Assembly (NCBI GenBank): GCA_948146395.1
Contig: OX411543.1
Coordinates: forward strand, 26,552,026-26,616,025
DNA: 64,000 nucleotides
From: Fragum whitleyi
Taxonomy: Eukaryota; Mollusca; Bivalvia; Cardiida; Cardiidae
Direction of reading: 5' to 3'
Every line of letters begins with the position of its first letter. The first letter of the stretch is position 1. The notes beneath the pieces are model-generated. The model was not told the origin of the DNA and did no database searches. It worked only from the letters and a program-made list of their open reading frames with translations. A program made the position numbers and the translations under genes. Below, one piece after another: positions 10,780-24,800 of the stretch.

Positions 10780-12250
10780 GAATAGAATATATAGAATAGA
10801 ATAGAATATATTTCAATTCCAACTTAGTTGGCCAATCTGGGCATAACAAAACATACATGTACAAAATTAAACACATGTCTTATAGAAAATAAATCATAAA
10901 AAATCTCATATCTTTCAATAAAACAATATTATTTTGAGATCAAAACACATATTAATGTATATTGAAATGAAATTGAGCAAATGGAATATCGACAATGATA
11001 AGTTTATTCTTTCAGCTTATTGATTCCATTTATCAAAACAACATTTTAGATAAAGGGAAACAATATTGATAACTATCGGGTTTCAGATGACATTAACCAC
11101 AAAAATCTGTTAAAGTCATCCAGAATTAGAAAGTTTTTATTTATTTCTCCGATTTCAGAAAAAAGAGTTTTTCTCTCATTGTGATACTTGTTACATTTAA
11201 TCATAAAATGAAATTCGTTTTCAATCTGTCCACTATCACAATTAGTACATACTCTTTCCTCTGGTTTTATTTTACAATACCTCCCTCTTTCAATTTCCAG
11301 TTTATAAGAACTCAATCTAAACTGTGTTCAGAATTTTCTTTCCTCCTTAGTTTTGCCAGTTAAAATAATGTTCTTTTTTTAAAAAATGGTTTGAAGGTAT
11401 AATCTCAATTCTCAATTTACCTTGTTTATCAATTGCATTTATTCTAACTTCTCTTTCCCAATAATTCATATAGCGACTGATCATGGGAATTGATTCAATT
11501 TCTGTCATGCTTACATTGATTGAATTATTTAATTCGTGAAAAATTGAATCGTCTACAGAAACATGTTTATTAGCATAATATGCTTTTTATAATAGACTAT
11601 CTTTACGTAGAGTTTCTAACCTTTTGAAAAAATTAAACATTGCACACAAGATATCAATGAAGTAAGGAGTTCTACCCAAATCTCCCCAAACTGCTAAATT
11701 ATTAGTCTTTTTGTGTGTGCCAAGTATATATTTATAAAATTTCATAGCTAATCTTTCAGATTGGAAATTTTCAAATGACTTTTCTATCTTAAACATTCAT
11801 TCATTTCTAACCGAAGCTGAATTCAAATTTGATGTGCCCCATATTTTACAGCCATCATAATAATATGAGCTTAACCGCGTGATCAAAGACATGTAAGCTT
11901 GTACCCGATACCTTGTGAGAAGTCCTCAAAAATTCCTTTAGCTTGAAGTAGACCTTTAAAGCTCTACCGTAGGCCTAGAGATCACTGAACTTGTGCCCTC
12001 ACAAAAGTTCTGTTAGAAGAAAATATAACTCCTAGATATTTATAATGTTGAACAATTTCAATTTCTTTATCATTATAAGCGAATTTAAGAGGATATTCTT
12101 TGCAATTCTTATTAAAGACAATTATTTTCGTTTTGTCAACATTAATATCTAAGCACCACATTTCACTCTTCGAGATGAGAATTACGTCATCGGCATACAT
12201 TTTAAACATGTGAATATAACTCAAAGTCAGAGTCACGTGTGTCATCATAT
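10780..12250 (-). pseudogene. Decayed LINE retrotransposon, 3' part (reverse transcriptase and CCHC tail)
   Basis: Minus-strand fragments read in order: 12260-11982 holds a reverse transcriptase palm piece with the YADD catalytic box and a downstream NVDKTKIIVF / HYKYLGVIF region; 11796-11587 holds the post-RT segment with YKYILGTHKKTNN; 11315-11073 holds a Cys/His tail of type C-x2-C-x10-H-x4-C (VCTNCDSG, ENEFHF, IKCNKY). These sit in different frames with stops between, so the copy is dead and 5'-truncated. The 3' end runs into a 'gaatagaatat' microsatellite at 10785-10812, as is common for LINE tails. Confidence 0.75.
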
Positions 12251-12763
12251 TTACATGCATACGTCGGGAACGAACAGTTGGTCAGGGCCAGCCGAAGTGA
12301 AGCGGTATTTCCCAAACCGGCCGCTCAATTTATATTGTTCGATGAGCAATACTGTGATGCGATGCTTTCAACTTGTTACCATAGTGCCATTGTCGCCAAC
12401 CCCGCTATTTCACGACTGTCCCTGATAACCGGGGGATGACCACGTTTCATACTCGGCCGTTTCCGGGAGAAAACCGACGTTAACCCGATGCGTATTCTAG
12501 ACTTCTATGAATTTGTCTTTGATACAAAGAAAGATGTTTAATATGGTAAATGCATGGAAAGCTCATCGAAGTGCTCAAGGTGAGCTTGTGCGATCTAGCT
12601 GAGTCCGTGTGTTCCAAAAATATATGCAACTCGAACCGTTCAGATTTGGAACAATATTCTTCTTGATTCGATGATATAATACAGCTCCCGTGATCAACAA
12701 TCAATCAAGCCTTATGGCCTGTTAGCATGTCAACAAACTGTCACTTGCATGTGAGAAACAAAC
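12251..12763 (+). promoter_or_regulatory. Upstream / putative 5' UTR region of STOML2
   Basis: Low-repeat sequence between the LINE remnant and the STOML2 start. An ETS-type core on the minus strand ('tttccggg' near 12460) is the kind of site common in promoters of mitochondrial housekeeping genes. There is no TATA box near a plausible start site. Two short upstream ATGs occur: 12727, overlapping the main start out of frame, and 12749, followed at once by TGA. They matter only if transcription begins before them. Confidence 0.3.
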
Positions 12764-12805
12764 ATGTTGCGGACGATATCTCGCCGAAACTTTCACAAAT
12801 TAAAG
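12764..12805 (+). CDS. STOML2: STOML2 exon 1 (start codon, presequence)
   Basis: ATG at 12764 begins 14 codons rich in Arg/Lys; donor GTGAAT at 12806, phase 0. It was chosen because it is the only short upstream segment found that ends phase 0 (needed by exon 2), starts with ATG and reads as an amphipathic basic presequence. It is more than 3.4 kb before exon 2, so transcript evidence would be the decisive test. Confidence 0.72.
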
Positions 12806-15800
12806 GTGAATAACGTAAAATAATAATTGTTAACGTTTTGATGTAATTTTTTATTTGTGTCATGGACACTTATCGATTCCATCCAGTTCAAATGTTAAAA
12901 AGTAAAAGGTCGGACTCATGTGGGTGGGGTAGTAATTATGCAATAATTCGTGTTATTACTGCTACCATAAACACGGTAATTGCAGTATTTATCTTATTGT
13001 TTAGGCTTTTGGAGAAGGACCAGACTTCAAACTTCCAGATCATAGGTTGGTTCCCCATGTAGCTGCGGTTGGCCTAAAATACGAAATGGACCATTCACCA
13101 CGAAATGGAGCAAAATGGACCATGGACCTTTATATATATGTAATAAATCTAGAAAATGGACTTCCATTTGCCGATTTATTGCCTAAAATTATCAACAAGG
13201 GTGTTTTATTTATTGATTTATTGCTAAAAAGTGGCACTTCTATTGTTTTCTTTTAAATGTTGAAGCCCATTTCTCCGTTTTCATGTCCACTTTGCTGTCC
13301 GATTCTTTACGCAAGAAACTCGGGCATCAGCAGCTTTTCAAAACTAACTTCAACCTATTTAGTACAACTGTTGTTCACTGAGGCCAATTCCATTATCGAA
13401 GGAAGAAATCTGTTGCATGATATTAACCCTTTGCTGTTTAATCCCTGCTTTTTACGTGTCTTGCATTTTATGATCGAGAAAACAATATGGAAAAAAGAAG
13501 AAATTGCTTCTGACAAGCAATTTCTTCTTTTTCCACACTATTTTCTACCCTACTGAATGTTTATTTTTCAAATTGAATTCACTTTAAATTTTGGTCTCCA
13601 AAACCTTTGAATTTGGACAGGTCCAAAATTTTGTAAAACAGGAAAGGGTTAACTAAGCCCAGAATGAACTCCATTTCGACACCTGGAATGTCCATTTCAT
13701 GCTCGCTATTCAAAGGCAATTATCATGAAAACAATAAATACATCGATATCAGAATGTTATCTTATCAATTCATTGAAATATGCATAATGATAAAAAACAT
13801 GCTTTGTAAGATTGATATAAGACTAAATAAAGAAAACTGTGTAGTGAATTGCGTTTAAAGAAGCCCGTTTTGCCGACAAGGGGTCTTCTTAGTCGTCAGT
13901 CAATGTTAGTCTTTAAATGATAAATGCATAAATATCTTCATGTCTAATGTAATTTTTATAAAAATGATCTATATAAAGCATTGAACTGGTATTTTAATCG
14001 AAAAAAGTACGTTATGTCGTATATAAAAAGTCCATTTCTCCACTGGGCGGTCCATTTTGCCGCATTTCAAGCTAGGCAGTCCATTTCGTATTTTAGGCAA
14101 ACCCATGTAGCTGTCCAGTTGCCCATCTTAGAAGGGTTGGTGGGGATTGGGGTTTGATCCCCCCTTCCCCATTTGTAAAGCACCTCATAAATAAGAGCGC
14201 AACCTCATGATGACATGTTGCTTGATTCTTTCCAATAAATGATCATGTCCTTTTGTCTGCTTTCAACTATGTTAATCTGCTCTCAATAATTTTTAGGCCT
14301 TATATTTTGCCCTTTTATGGTAGTTTGTCCTTGCATTTGTAAACTTGTCATTTAAGTATCTTCTCCCTCAAAACAACCTGTTAGAATTCCTCCAAACTTG
14401 ACAGAAATGATCTTTGAGTCATGCTGTGTCAGATTTCTTCATTTAAATCCTAATCAGGCTTATAAAATAGGTGTTACACGTAACAGGCTGTCAAGGGACA
14501 AAAAAGAATAAAGGTCCTGTCTGGTGACAAAATCTTCTTCGTTGAAACTAACGCAAGGGTTGAAAATACTTCAAATATTCCTTCAGCACAAGAAGAAAAT
14601 AAGGAATCAAGGTTACAAATAGAGGGCATATTTTGATTTTAAATCAAAGTATTTCAATAACTGTTACAGAAACCCTTTATTGTTTGTACTCATTGGAATT
14701 GTCTTGTGGTGATGATTCCAATGAGTACACACAACATAGAATAATATTGAGAAATAAAGATTTTATACTCTTACCCCTCTTTTCTGTACCTCTTTACTTG
14801 AGTATCAACATTTTTAAATTCCACACATTTAGACAAAGAAGGAAGAATTATGCAGGATGTTTGGATGGGAAGAATCCTGTACAAGTCAGAAATTAACCAA
14901 ACTTCACAGGAATGATCCTTGAAACATGCTTTTTCAGATTTTTTTGTTAAAAGCTTGTTGGACCATAAATATGGGCTTCACGGGCTGAGTCTTACAAGTC
15001 ACCATTAAATGGTCCAACATGGAATGAAAACTAATTGAATTAACCTTCTCTGACACCACTAGTCATAATTCAACGATACTGTACTTTTATAGGGGTCACC
15101 TGGCATATAAGACAAACTGGTTTTGAAAAACCAAGTCCTTTTTGATTTTTTACATAGTGTTGAATACATTTCACCTGACCTCAGTGTGTCTGGGAAATCA
15201 ATTTTATTTTCTTATTTTATTTTTTTAAAAAATTTTAAGACACCCAAATATTTTAATCTTAATTCTATAAAGGTATCAAAATTTAGTTAAACTCGATTTT
15301 TTCTAGACCTAAAATGATTCTCTTTCAATAAGGCCTGTGCTTGACATTTCCAATGATTCCATATGTGCGTAATAGACAGCCAATTGGTAGCCTTAACAGC
15401 CACACAGTGCTTAATGAGTATCATGCATATCTGAACATAGACTTTATGTACCTATCCATAGATTTTTTTTTTAAGAAACTAGGGCCATTTTCAGGCTTAT
15501 TTTTATTTTGCCTCCCTCATTGAAAGATTTTGGGCATATTAGTGATGGACAGATTAATTGATTATAATTGATAATCAGTTGGCTTTGGCTTCTGATTGTG
15601 ATAATCGACTAAGAAATTTCCTAATCGATTAATCAGGTCCTAGTACATAAATGAAAGCCATTATATTTTTCTAACGGAACTTACGTCAGTTTGATGGCTC
15701 AACATGAAACAGTTGTAACTGCCTGTATGTTTATAGGCAGTTAAAACTATTGCATGCTGAGCCATAGAGTTGGTAGAAAAATCCAAAGGACGCGTCTTCA

Positions 15801-18800
15801 GGTCAGGAGTTTTAACTACACTTTCATATTCTATTCTTTAAAGGATGATATTTGGAATGCTGTATTATTTTCTAAGAATGAGATTTCACAATCGATCATT
15901 AGTTGAATTAATCTTCCAACCAAAAACAATTAGTGATTGAGATTTGAGACCAGCTGCCGTACAATAGGGCATATTGTTTTGCCATTGCCTGTTGGGCTGT
16001 CTGTCAAAACTTTATCTGAAAACTTATCATTACCAATAAGGTACTTACCGTACTTCAAAACTATTCTAGATACAATTTTAATTTGGTAGGATGATAGATC
16101 TCGATGATGTGCATCTACAGATACCAAGGTCATGTGACAAGGTCAAAGTTTAAAAAAAATGCAGTTTCGGGGCATTCATGTTTCACAAACGCAACCTGTT
16201 TTTTGCAGAATTTTGCAGCTTTAGGCAATAGTTTACAAGGCTCAAATGGTGTAGGAGGAGTGAACGTGCCAGGATGTTTAGGAACAAATGAAGTACAAAG
16301 TGTGCGAACATTGTCCAACAATGCTCCATGGTTGTCGAACATTGGGATTTATATTGTTCCACAACAGGAAGCTTGGATAGTAGAGTACTTTGGGAGGTTT
16401 AATACTATACTAGAACCTGTAAGTATATGTCACAGCAAGCCTACTAACGCTTGGTTGGATGGGGTGCAAGATTAAAAAACTCTTTAGCACTCAATTGAGA
16501 AGTGAACTCAATCTTGGAATTTGATCTTTTTTCCCTGAATTTGATCTTTTTTTCCCTAAAATTTAAATGTGACAACCTGTGACTCACTGGACTTATCTTT
16601 CACACTCACACATTTATCATAGCATTACAGCAGAATTACAATTTTTTTAAGTAAATTCTCAGTTGAGCACAAAAAAAGTTTGATAGTTTCAGGCCTAGAA
16701 GTGACATCATTTGAGGCTTTTTAGATAGCTCAGTGCGAAACAGTTGTAACTCCCTTTAAACATATAGGGAGTTAAAACTGTTTTGCTCTGAGCCATCAAT
16801 ATGTGACATTTTTATACGCCGCCGGAGGCGGACGTATATTGGCGTCATCTTCTCCGTCTGTCCGTCCGTCCATCCGTCCATCCGTCCGTCCGTCCGTCCA
16901 TCCGTCCGTCCATCCGTCCGTACGTCCGTCCACTTTTCTTGTCAACGCAACTCCTCCTAAACTACTGGCTGGATCTTCTTGAAACTTGGTCAATATTATC
17001 ACCTCAATTGGTAGATGTGCATGAAGGAAGGATTTTACGGTTCGTTGATTTTTGCCTGAGTTATGCCCCTTGATAACTTAGTCTCTGGGTCCACTTTTCT
17101 TGTCAACGCAACTCCTCCTAAGTTTCTGGCTGGATCTTCTTGAAACTTGGTCAATGTAATCACCTCAATTGGTAGATGTGCATGAAGGAAGGATTTTACG
17201 GTTCATTGATTTTTGCCTGAGTTATGCCCCTTGATAACTTAGTCTCTGGGTCCACTTTTCTTGTCAACGCAACTCCTCCTAAGTTTCTGGCTGGATCTTT
17301 TTGAAACTTGGTCGATGTTATCACCTCAATTGGTAGATGTGCATGAAGGAAGGATTTTATGGTTCGTTAATTTTTGCCTGAGTTATGCCCCTTGATAACT
17401 TAGTCTCTGGGTCCACTTTTCTTGTCAACGCAACGCCTCCTAAGTTTCTGGCTGGATCTTTTTGAAACTTGGTCTATGTAATCACCTCAATTGGTAGATG
17501 TGCATGAAGGAAGGATTTTACGGTTCATTGATTTTTGCCTAAGTTATGCCCCTTAAAACTTAGTCTCTGGGTCCACTTTTCTTGTCAACGCAACTCCTCC
17601 TAAGTTTCCGGCTGGATCTTCTTGAAACTTGGTCAATGTTATCACCTCAATTGGTAGATGTGCATGAAGGAAGGATTTTATGGTTTGTTGATTTTTGCCT
17701 GAGTTATGCCCCTTAAAAACTTAGTATCTAGGGCTCATTGAAATTGCAGCCTTTTGAACACAAATCCTCCTTACTTTTTGTCTTTATTTAAATGAAACTT
17801 GGTCAATGTCATCACCATAATTTGAAGATGTACATGGATCAAGGATTTTATGGCTCATTTATTTCCCTGAATTATGCCCCCTTAAAACTTAGTGCCTGGG
17901 GCTTATTGAAATTGCAGCCATGTGAAGGCAACTCCTCCTAACTTTTTGTCTTGATTTAAATGAAACTTGGTCATTTTCAATTTGGTTCTGTCAAAATAAG
18001 TAGTGTCTACAATTATTTCAGTGAAACAGCAGCAATGTGGCGGCGTATTTTGTGACGATGGCACTCTTGTTAACAATTTCACCATCATTATAGATATTCA
18101 TTGAGAGTCTAGACAAGGGCGTAACTCCCTCTAAGCAATTTACACAAGTGTGTAAAAGAAATAATCCTCTGTAGAAACATATTGTAGATGAATAATCATT
18201 TTATCAAAACTACAGCTTATTTAACGCTCAAATCATAAAAAGGAAGCTGACAGAGGGAATTCATCTTTTGTCACAGCTCTCATATTGCCTTTATCCTGTA
18301 TATTTTTTTGGTTGTCGCCTTCTGAGTGCATATAAATTTCAAAGTCCTAGATACGCCAATGTAGAGAAACTAAAGTCAGAGAGGACAGTGAAGTAATCAA
18401 ACAGCCACTAAGTTCCCAAATGAACCAATTGATCTGAAAATGACCTGTATTAAGCATTCACCTGTCTTAAGAAACAAAGGCACTCTTTGAATGTCCCTTA
18501 TGTGCTTGTTTAAGACAGGTTTGATTGTATTGACCTTAGACAGCCTGCGCAAACGGCACAGTCTTATAAGGGTCATTACTTGACACACTACACAGATGAT
18601 CCAATTTTGCATGACAGATGACATATGTTAAATTGTTCATGTATGTATATTTCTTTACTTGTAGGGTATACATTTCAAGTTCCCCTTTATATTTAGAGTA
18701 CCCTATGTGCAGTCATTAAAAGAAATTGCCATTGTGGTTGATGAGCAACATGCCATTACTTCAGGTATATTCCATGAGGTTTTTAATACATGTAGTATAT

Positions 18801-21800
18801 TTAACAGTATTTCAGATATACAGGTATACAGATGTATACAAATATACAGAGCTACAGATAGAGTGGGGGTTCTGGATTTTTGATTAAATTATTTCAATAA
18901 CAATAGCCTAATCTCTATGTTGTATGTACTAATTGGAATTGTCTTTTCAAGACAATTCCAATGAGTACACACAATATAGGGTTTCACTCAGAAATAAAGA
19001 TTTAAACTGGATTCATCCCCTCTTAAACCTACATCTGAATATTTTTTTATTTCAAAAGATTGTTTATTTGAAACATACAAAAACTTACTCTGCAAGCCTA
19101 GAAAAGTTTCTCTTGTATCTTTGCAATTATGCAAATAATGAAAAATGTTTACTTTCATTGAGTTTCATATTAAATGGTAAGTTAATTGTACCAGTTAGAA
19201 ATAGTCTTTTAAGATGACACAATTTATTCATAAAAAGAAAATATATTCTTAACTCTTTATCAACATGAAATTATTCTCTGTTAAATTTGTGCTATATGTA
19301 GCAATGCTTAAAATAACCTTAAAATGTGCTCACTATTATTTTCTCATGGTATGGTCATTATTTGTTGTATCTTTTCTAAACCTTTCCTGTACCGTCCTGC
19401 TATTTTATACTTAAGAAATTTTATGGAAAAGGAAGAATTTCCTTTCGATAGGCAATTTCTCTTTTTTGCATTACAGGGTTTTAAGGTAGACTGTTTTAAA
19501 CAGTCTACAGTTCTTTTTTGAAGTTGATTCCCATAAAACATATGTATTCGATAGCTTGTGTAGCTAAATCTTTGGAATATTTCAATATTGAACCAAAAAA
19601 CAATGTCAGCAAAATAAGAAACAGTCTGCATTTAGAGTTGGGAGTCCCATACCTTTGGCAAAGATCCTTTGAGGCTAATTGATGAGTTCTTTGGAAACCG
19701 TTTTGTTGAGGTCCTTTGAAACCCCTGCCATTATATTATCTACCAAAATAGGATGGTTTTCATATCAAATAGCAATCAGTATTTATTGCTGTCTGTGACC
19801 CCTTTTGATAAGGACCATTATGAAATTTCACGAAATGGAAAGAGTAAAAGCAAAATTAGATATTTTACTAGTATTATATGTGTGTATTTGTAGTTTTGAT
19901 GAATCAATTGAAATATTTTTTTTCAGATAATGTGACATTGAATATTAGTGGAGTTTTGTATGTAAAAGTCAAAGACCCATATAAGGTAAGGACAAGGGGT
20001 CAACTAAAACATCTAAACTACAGCTTGAATAAGATTTTAGGTACCCAATAATACGGTAAGCTTTACTTATGTAGAGCTGGGACGACATGAAATTTTTTAC
20101 CTGCGTACCTGAGATATAGGTACATGTTACTTGATTACCCGATGGTCACTGTCCATACATTTGTTTCATCAACTAAATACAAAGGTGTATCCAGAAATTC
20201 ATTAAAGGGGGTTGAAACATACAAATTCCATCATGGTTTTAAGAGGTGCAGGTGTTGGGAGTCTGCGACTCGCAAATAAGAAGCCATGATCTCAAGAAGA
20301 ACAAGAACAATATTTTATTCTCACACCTTGGTTATGTACATGGTATTTGAGAATAATAAACATAAGCACAATTTAAAATATAGATTCAAGTTACAAAACT
20401 GTATGATGTAAGTCCATAGAACCATCTGGAAATCAACTTCAGAAAAGAATTGAAGACTGTTTTAAACAGTCTTTAATTCTTTTCTGAAATTGATCCCCAA
20501 AGGTACATATTGCTTATACAATAGTCAGGTAACAGGTAATGATACAGGAACGGATAAGAATATTATCCAACCGGAAACCTGTACATGTACTCGAGTACTT
20601 GTCCCAGCTCTTTACTAATATAATGTTTTAAGCTCACCTCAGTGTGTGATTTTGCAGGGCTGGTGCTTGAGAACCAATTTCTTCTTTTTTTCCAAAATGT
20701 CCTATTTGGGTAAAGGTTTATTGGCTTTTGTCAAAATTATGGCCCTTTGAAGAAAATGTCAATTGTTCTGCCCCCATTATTTTGTTCAAAAAAGTATTTA
20801 TGGACAAGTGCTGTCAGGGATTATTAGGGTGCTTTGCGATAAGTCTAGTTTATACAGGAGCACTTTTTTGTGTTTTTCTTTTCTACAGGCAAGTTATGGA
20901 GTGTCCGACCCTGAGTTTGCCATCACACAATTAGCTCAGACCACCATGAGATCTGAGATTGGTAAAATAAGTTTAGATACAGTATTTAGAGACAGGGAGT
21001 CTCTGAACTTAAACATAGTTGGTGAGTGAGATTTAGGTTATTTGACCCCGAATTTGCCATTGTAAATTTAGCGAGCTAATACCACCATGAGATCTAAGAT
21101 AAAAAAGAAATAAGCTTGGATACAGTACTAAAAAGACTGCAAGTTTCTCAACTCAAATATTAAGAATAAGGCCTCTAGCTCTATCTATGTGTATGCGCTT
21201 TTTCCTTTAAGATGCAAAATAAGCCTAGCTGAAATACCAAAAACAAGTATATTACATGTATTTAGAAAATTCTACAAATATTTCAAAAGGCTACCCCCTT
21301 TGCATTTAGGTGCACTTGTAAACCAGCCCTGCGTTCTGGATGTCAAAATGATGCAAATTGTTTTGCCAATTTAACCACACTTTGCACACAAGAACACATA
21401 CAGGGTACCATGACTTAAATATTTTCACAAGCACTCATTTTGAATGCAGGTCTGGATATGTAGTTGAAGTAACAAATAATGATATTGTGTAATTTGAATT
21501 TAAAATGACTCCTATAACACCAGTCCATCATTTTAAGGCTATTAATGCAAGCTTTTTATGGGTTATTATATTTCAAAGCTGCACATGGTTTAGATGAAAG
21601 TTTTATATTTAATTTAGGCAATGTATAACAAGGCACAAATATTGCCCACCAGTTAATAATACGTAATAGTTATAGTTCATTTCTGATAATTTACGCGATA
21701 TAACCTAAGCGGAGCGTTAGCGGAGCGCAAGGTTATATGCGTAAATTGTCAGAATATGAACTATAACTGTTTTACCGATCGACTTATTTTTTCGTCAAAT

Positions 21801-24800
21801 AACGCAAGGTCAAAGGAGCTGCGCGTCAATCAATGATGTCAGTCATTTATGTTGCGTCATACATTCTTCAATCAAATCGAGGTAAACAAAAGTAGGAGGA
21901 GCAAATTAAATTTCCATTGGGTTTCTGTAATTGATTTGTCATTTGGCGAGACAAAATCAATTGAACACAATCTCGTTGTTGCTGCTAGTGGGTTTTTTAT
22001 TCTTTTTAGTTAGTTTTTTGCGGACATAATGCCTCCCCTTTAGGATTTTGTATCGCATAATCAGCCGCGCAGTGATAGCGAGTCGGACTATCATTTTAAA
22101 GGTCCCGGGTTCGATCCCTGACTAGATGTCTTCCAACTATGGGTCGGTAATCGTAGACCTATGTGGGATAGCAGCTGGAGGCTAGGAAAGGAATGGTTTG
22201 GTTCCCCATCGATACGCAACAGTTAAACGGGCCACGTTGGCTTTCGATATTGGCCAGCTATTGGTCAGCTATCATAGGCCTTACATGCTTTGAATCACTT
22301 GCTTTCTGCAAAAAATTTTATCCCTAGAATCCTTGAAGTAGATCAAGCCATTTTATAATTTTCTACAATTATTTTGCATACATGTACCTTTCATAGGAAC
22401 ATTTGATTGCATTTTGATAAGATTCGGACCTTTATATCTACTAAATTAAAATATCGTTCAAAAGATCAAGAAAATTCATTTTAAAAAGGAAATGTGAATT
22501 TATATCGTTTCAACCCTGTCGTCCTTTTATTATGTCAATGTGATAATGTGGAGTACAGAAAGATTGGTTCGAGCGAATTGGTAGATGTCATTCTTACTGC
22601 TGTATACCATGTAGTTTAATATCTAATTTTCAGAATCATTGATCTATCAGCTAAATCTTCTCTTAATAAACACACAGAAAAATTATTCAAGGATTTTCTC
22701 CTCCTTTTATTGAGTAATAAAAGCATAATTCTAAAAACATTCACAAAACTTTTTTTTAATAAATACTCGATTTCAAGTTAAGGGTCTTTCGGGACATTTT
22801 ATCAGACAAGATTATGACGTCACTGTCTGGTTTTGAATGTAGTCCCCGCCCTTTATGACCTAAAGTCACGTAGCTGACTTATTCGATCAGATCGTCAGGT
22901 TATGGGCTATATTTTTTGAATTTCAAACGAAATAGCGGCCTTTCATTGGAGGAAAAAATAGGGCGATCGGTAATTGTGCATATAGGAGGAATGTTCAATT
23001 TTTATCCGGATTAGGTTAATTCATTATCACTGATTTATCGCTATGTGAAAAAAGTATAAGCATATTAAGGGGACACTCAATATGATCAAACTTGCCAAAA
23101 GCTGAAGAAGTTGAACGATGTATATTCATTTCACATGCAAACAAGAAAACATGGGTATTGGGTGGCGGCGCACAGTGCATGATGTTAGTGACGTTGTCGA
23201 GAATTAAGACATTTGATGTTGTGTAATTTAGCTTGTCACCGCTGGTTATTCATGGAAGAATGATGAATTCGGTGTTCCTGTAATTAAGCGGTGCTTTTAT
23301 GGTTTGTTTAAAGGTAAAATCAATTGATGCAGAATCGAAGTTCTCAGAAAGGTACCCCTAAGTAAATCACCTATATCTTCCAGAGACTGGGTAATTGATG
23401 TCCCTACAGTTGCTTGGATAAGTTTCTCTCTGTGTCACAGGACATGTAAGCGTCTTCACCAATGAAAATAAAGTTTGATCCATTCCCTTCCAGCGTGACA
23501 AGTATTTGATTTATGTCTTTCGGTATTTTTTGTAGATTTCAAATAGAATAATTCAAGATAGAAATTCCTAACAATCAGTTGAAGTTGTCTAGAACGTCCT
23601 GAAAAACTTACCCAACCAAATTTTAAAAGAACCTTATCAAAAAATTCTACGGTCAAATTACTTCAAATTTAGACAAGGCATTCGTAATACTTAATCCAGC
23701 AACTCAATTAATTTTCAAGTTTTTCAACAATAGAAGAGAAAGAATATTTGTCAATGAAGATCAAATATGTGGATTATTTTATCTGCTGCGCCGGGTACTC
23801 GTTACCATGGTATTTTATATGGCAGATGCGCGCAAGCTATCTACAACAACTATATCAATTTTAAATGACCATATATGAATTGAATTCTGACAGCCAATGA
23901 TACCAAATTTAGTTTGATTGCTTCAAAAATTAAGTATTGCAAGGCAAAATCCAGTTAATCTTTGAACAACCCTAGTATATGTATATAGATTGAAAGTATT
24001 AACATTTTAATATCAATATTAATATTATAAAATGGTAAAATGAATACCATTTTTAGTTCAATTGAATAGACTTTAGGTGACTATCCTTTGCTAATAGCAT
24101 TATATTTTGTTTTGCAGTATAAAACAGATAAAAACTCATTTTTATCTGTTTAGACAAGTTGAATAAATTGGGTAGTAATTGACCACTCATTCAATATCCT
24201 CTTATTATACAAAAGTTTAAAAAATTGTCTCTTCTCTTCTTTCAGATGCTATCAATAAAGCAGCAGATGCCTGGGGTCTAGACTGCTTAAGATATGAAAT
24301 AAGTGAGTAAAAATTTACTTGTCAATTTATCTTTCTGCCTCACATCTAGAATGGGTGTAATTGTTTAATAGTTGTCTACCTTTATTGACAACTGAATCAG
24401 CAATACTTAATCAAAAGCATAAGATTTCCAAACTTTAAGAAAGTGGGCCCGTCATTGTTCTGCTACATTTCTGAATCTATGATCTTTCACAATGTTAACT
24501 GAGCTTTCCTAATGAAATCATTAGGAAACTAGGGTTAACACTGTTTGAGTTAACAACCTCTGAAGCATTGGGGAACTATTACCTTTAAGGCTTTTTGTGA
24601 TAAAATATTGTATTTAGGATGATGACCGAACTTGGTTTTAAGATCATCTCACAAGGTTTATGTGTATCCTCTAAAATTTAGTTTTTTTGGGGGAATACCT
24701 TTTCCAAAGTATTGTTTTTGAGAGAAAATCACTGGGTAGCACTATATTTGGTCAAAGCTTTAAGCTTATTGAGTCAGCCTTAAAAGCCCCAAGAAGATGT

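Noticed and set aside
12239..12439. Frames upstream of STOML2 on both registers
   Set aside because: No in-frame join to STOML2 exon 2 and no recognisable domain. More likely promoter or 5' UTR sequence.
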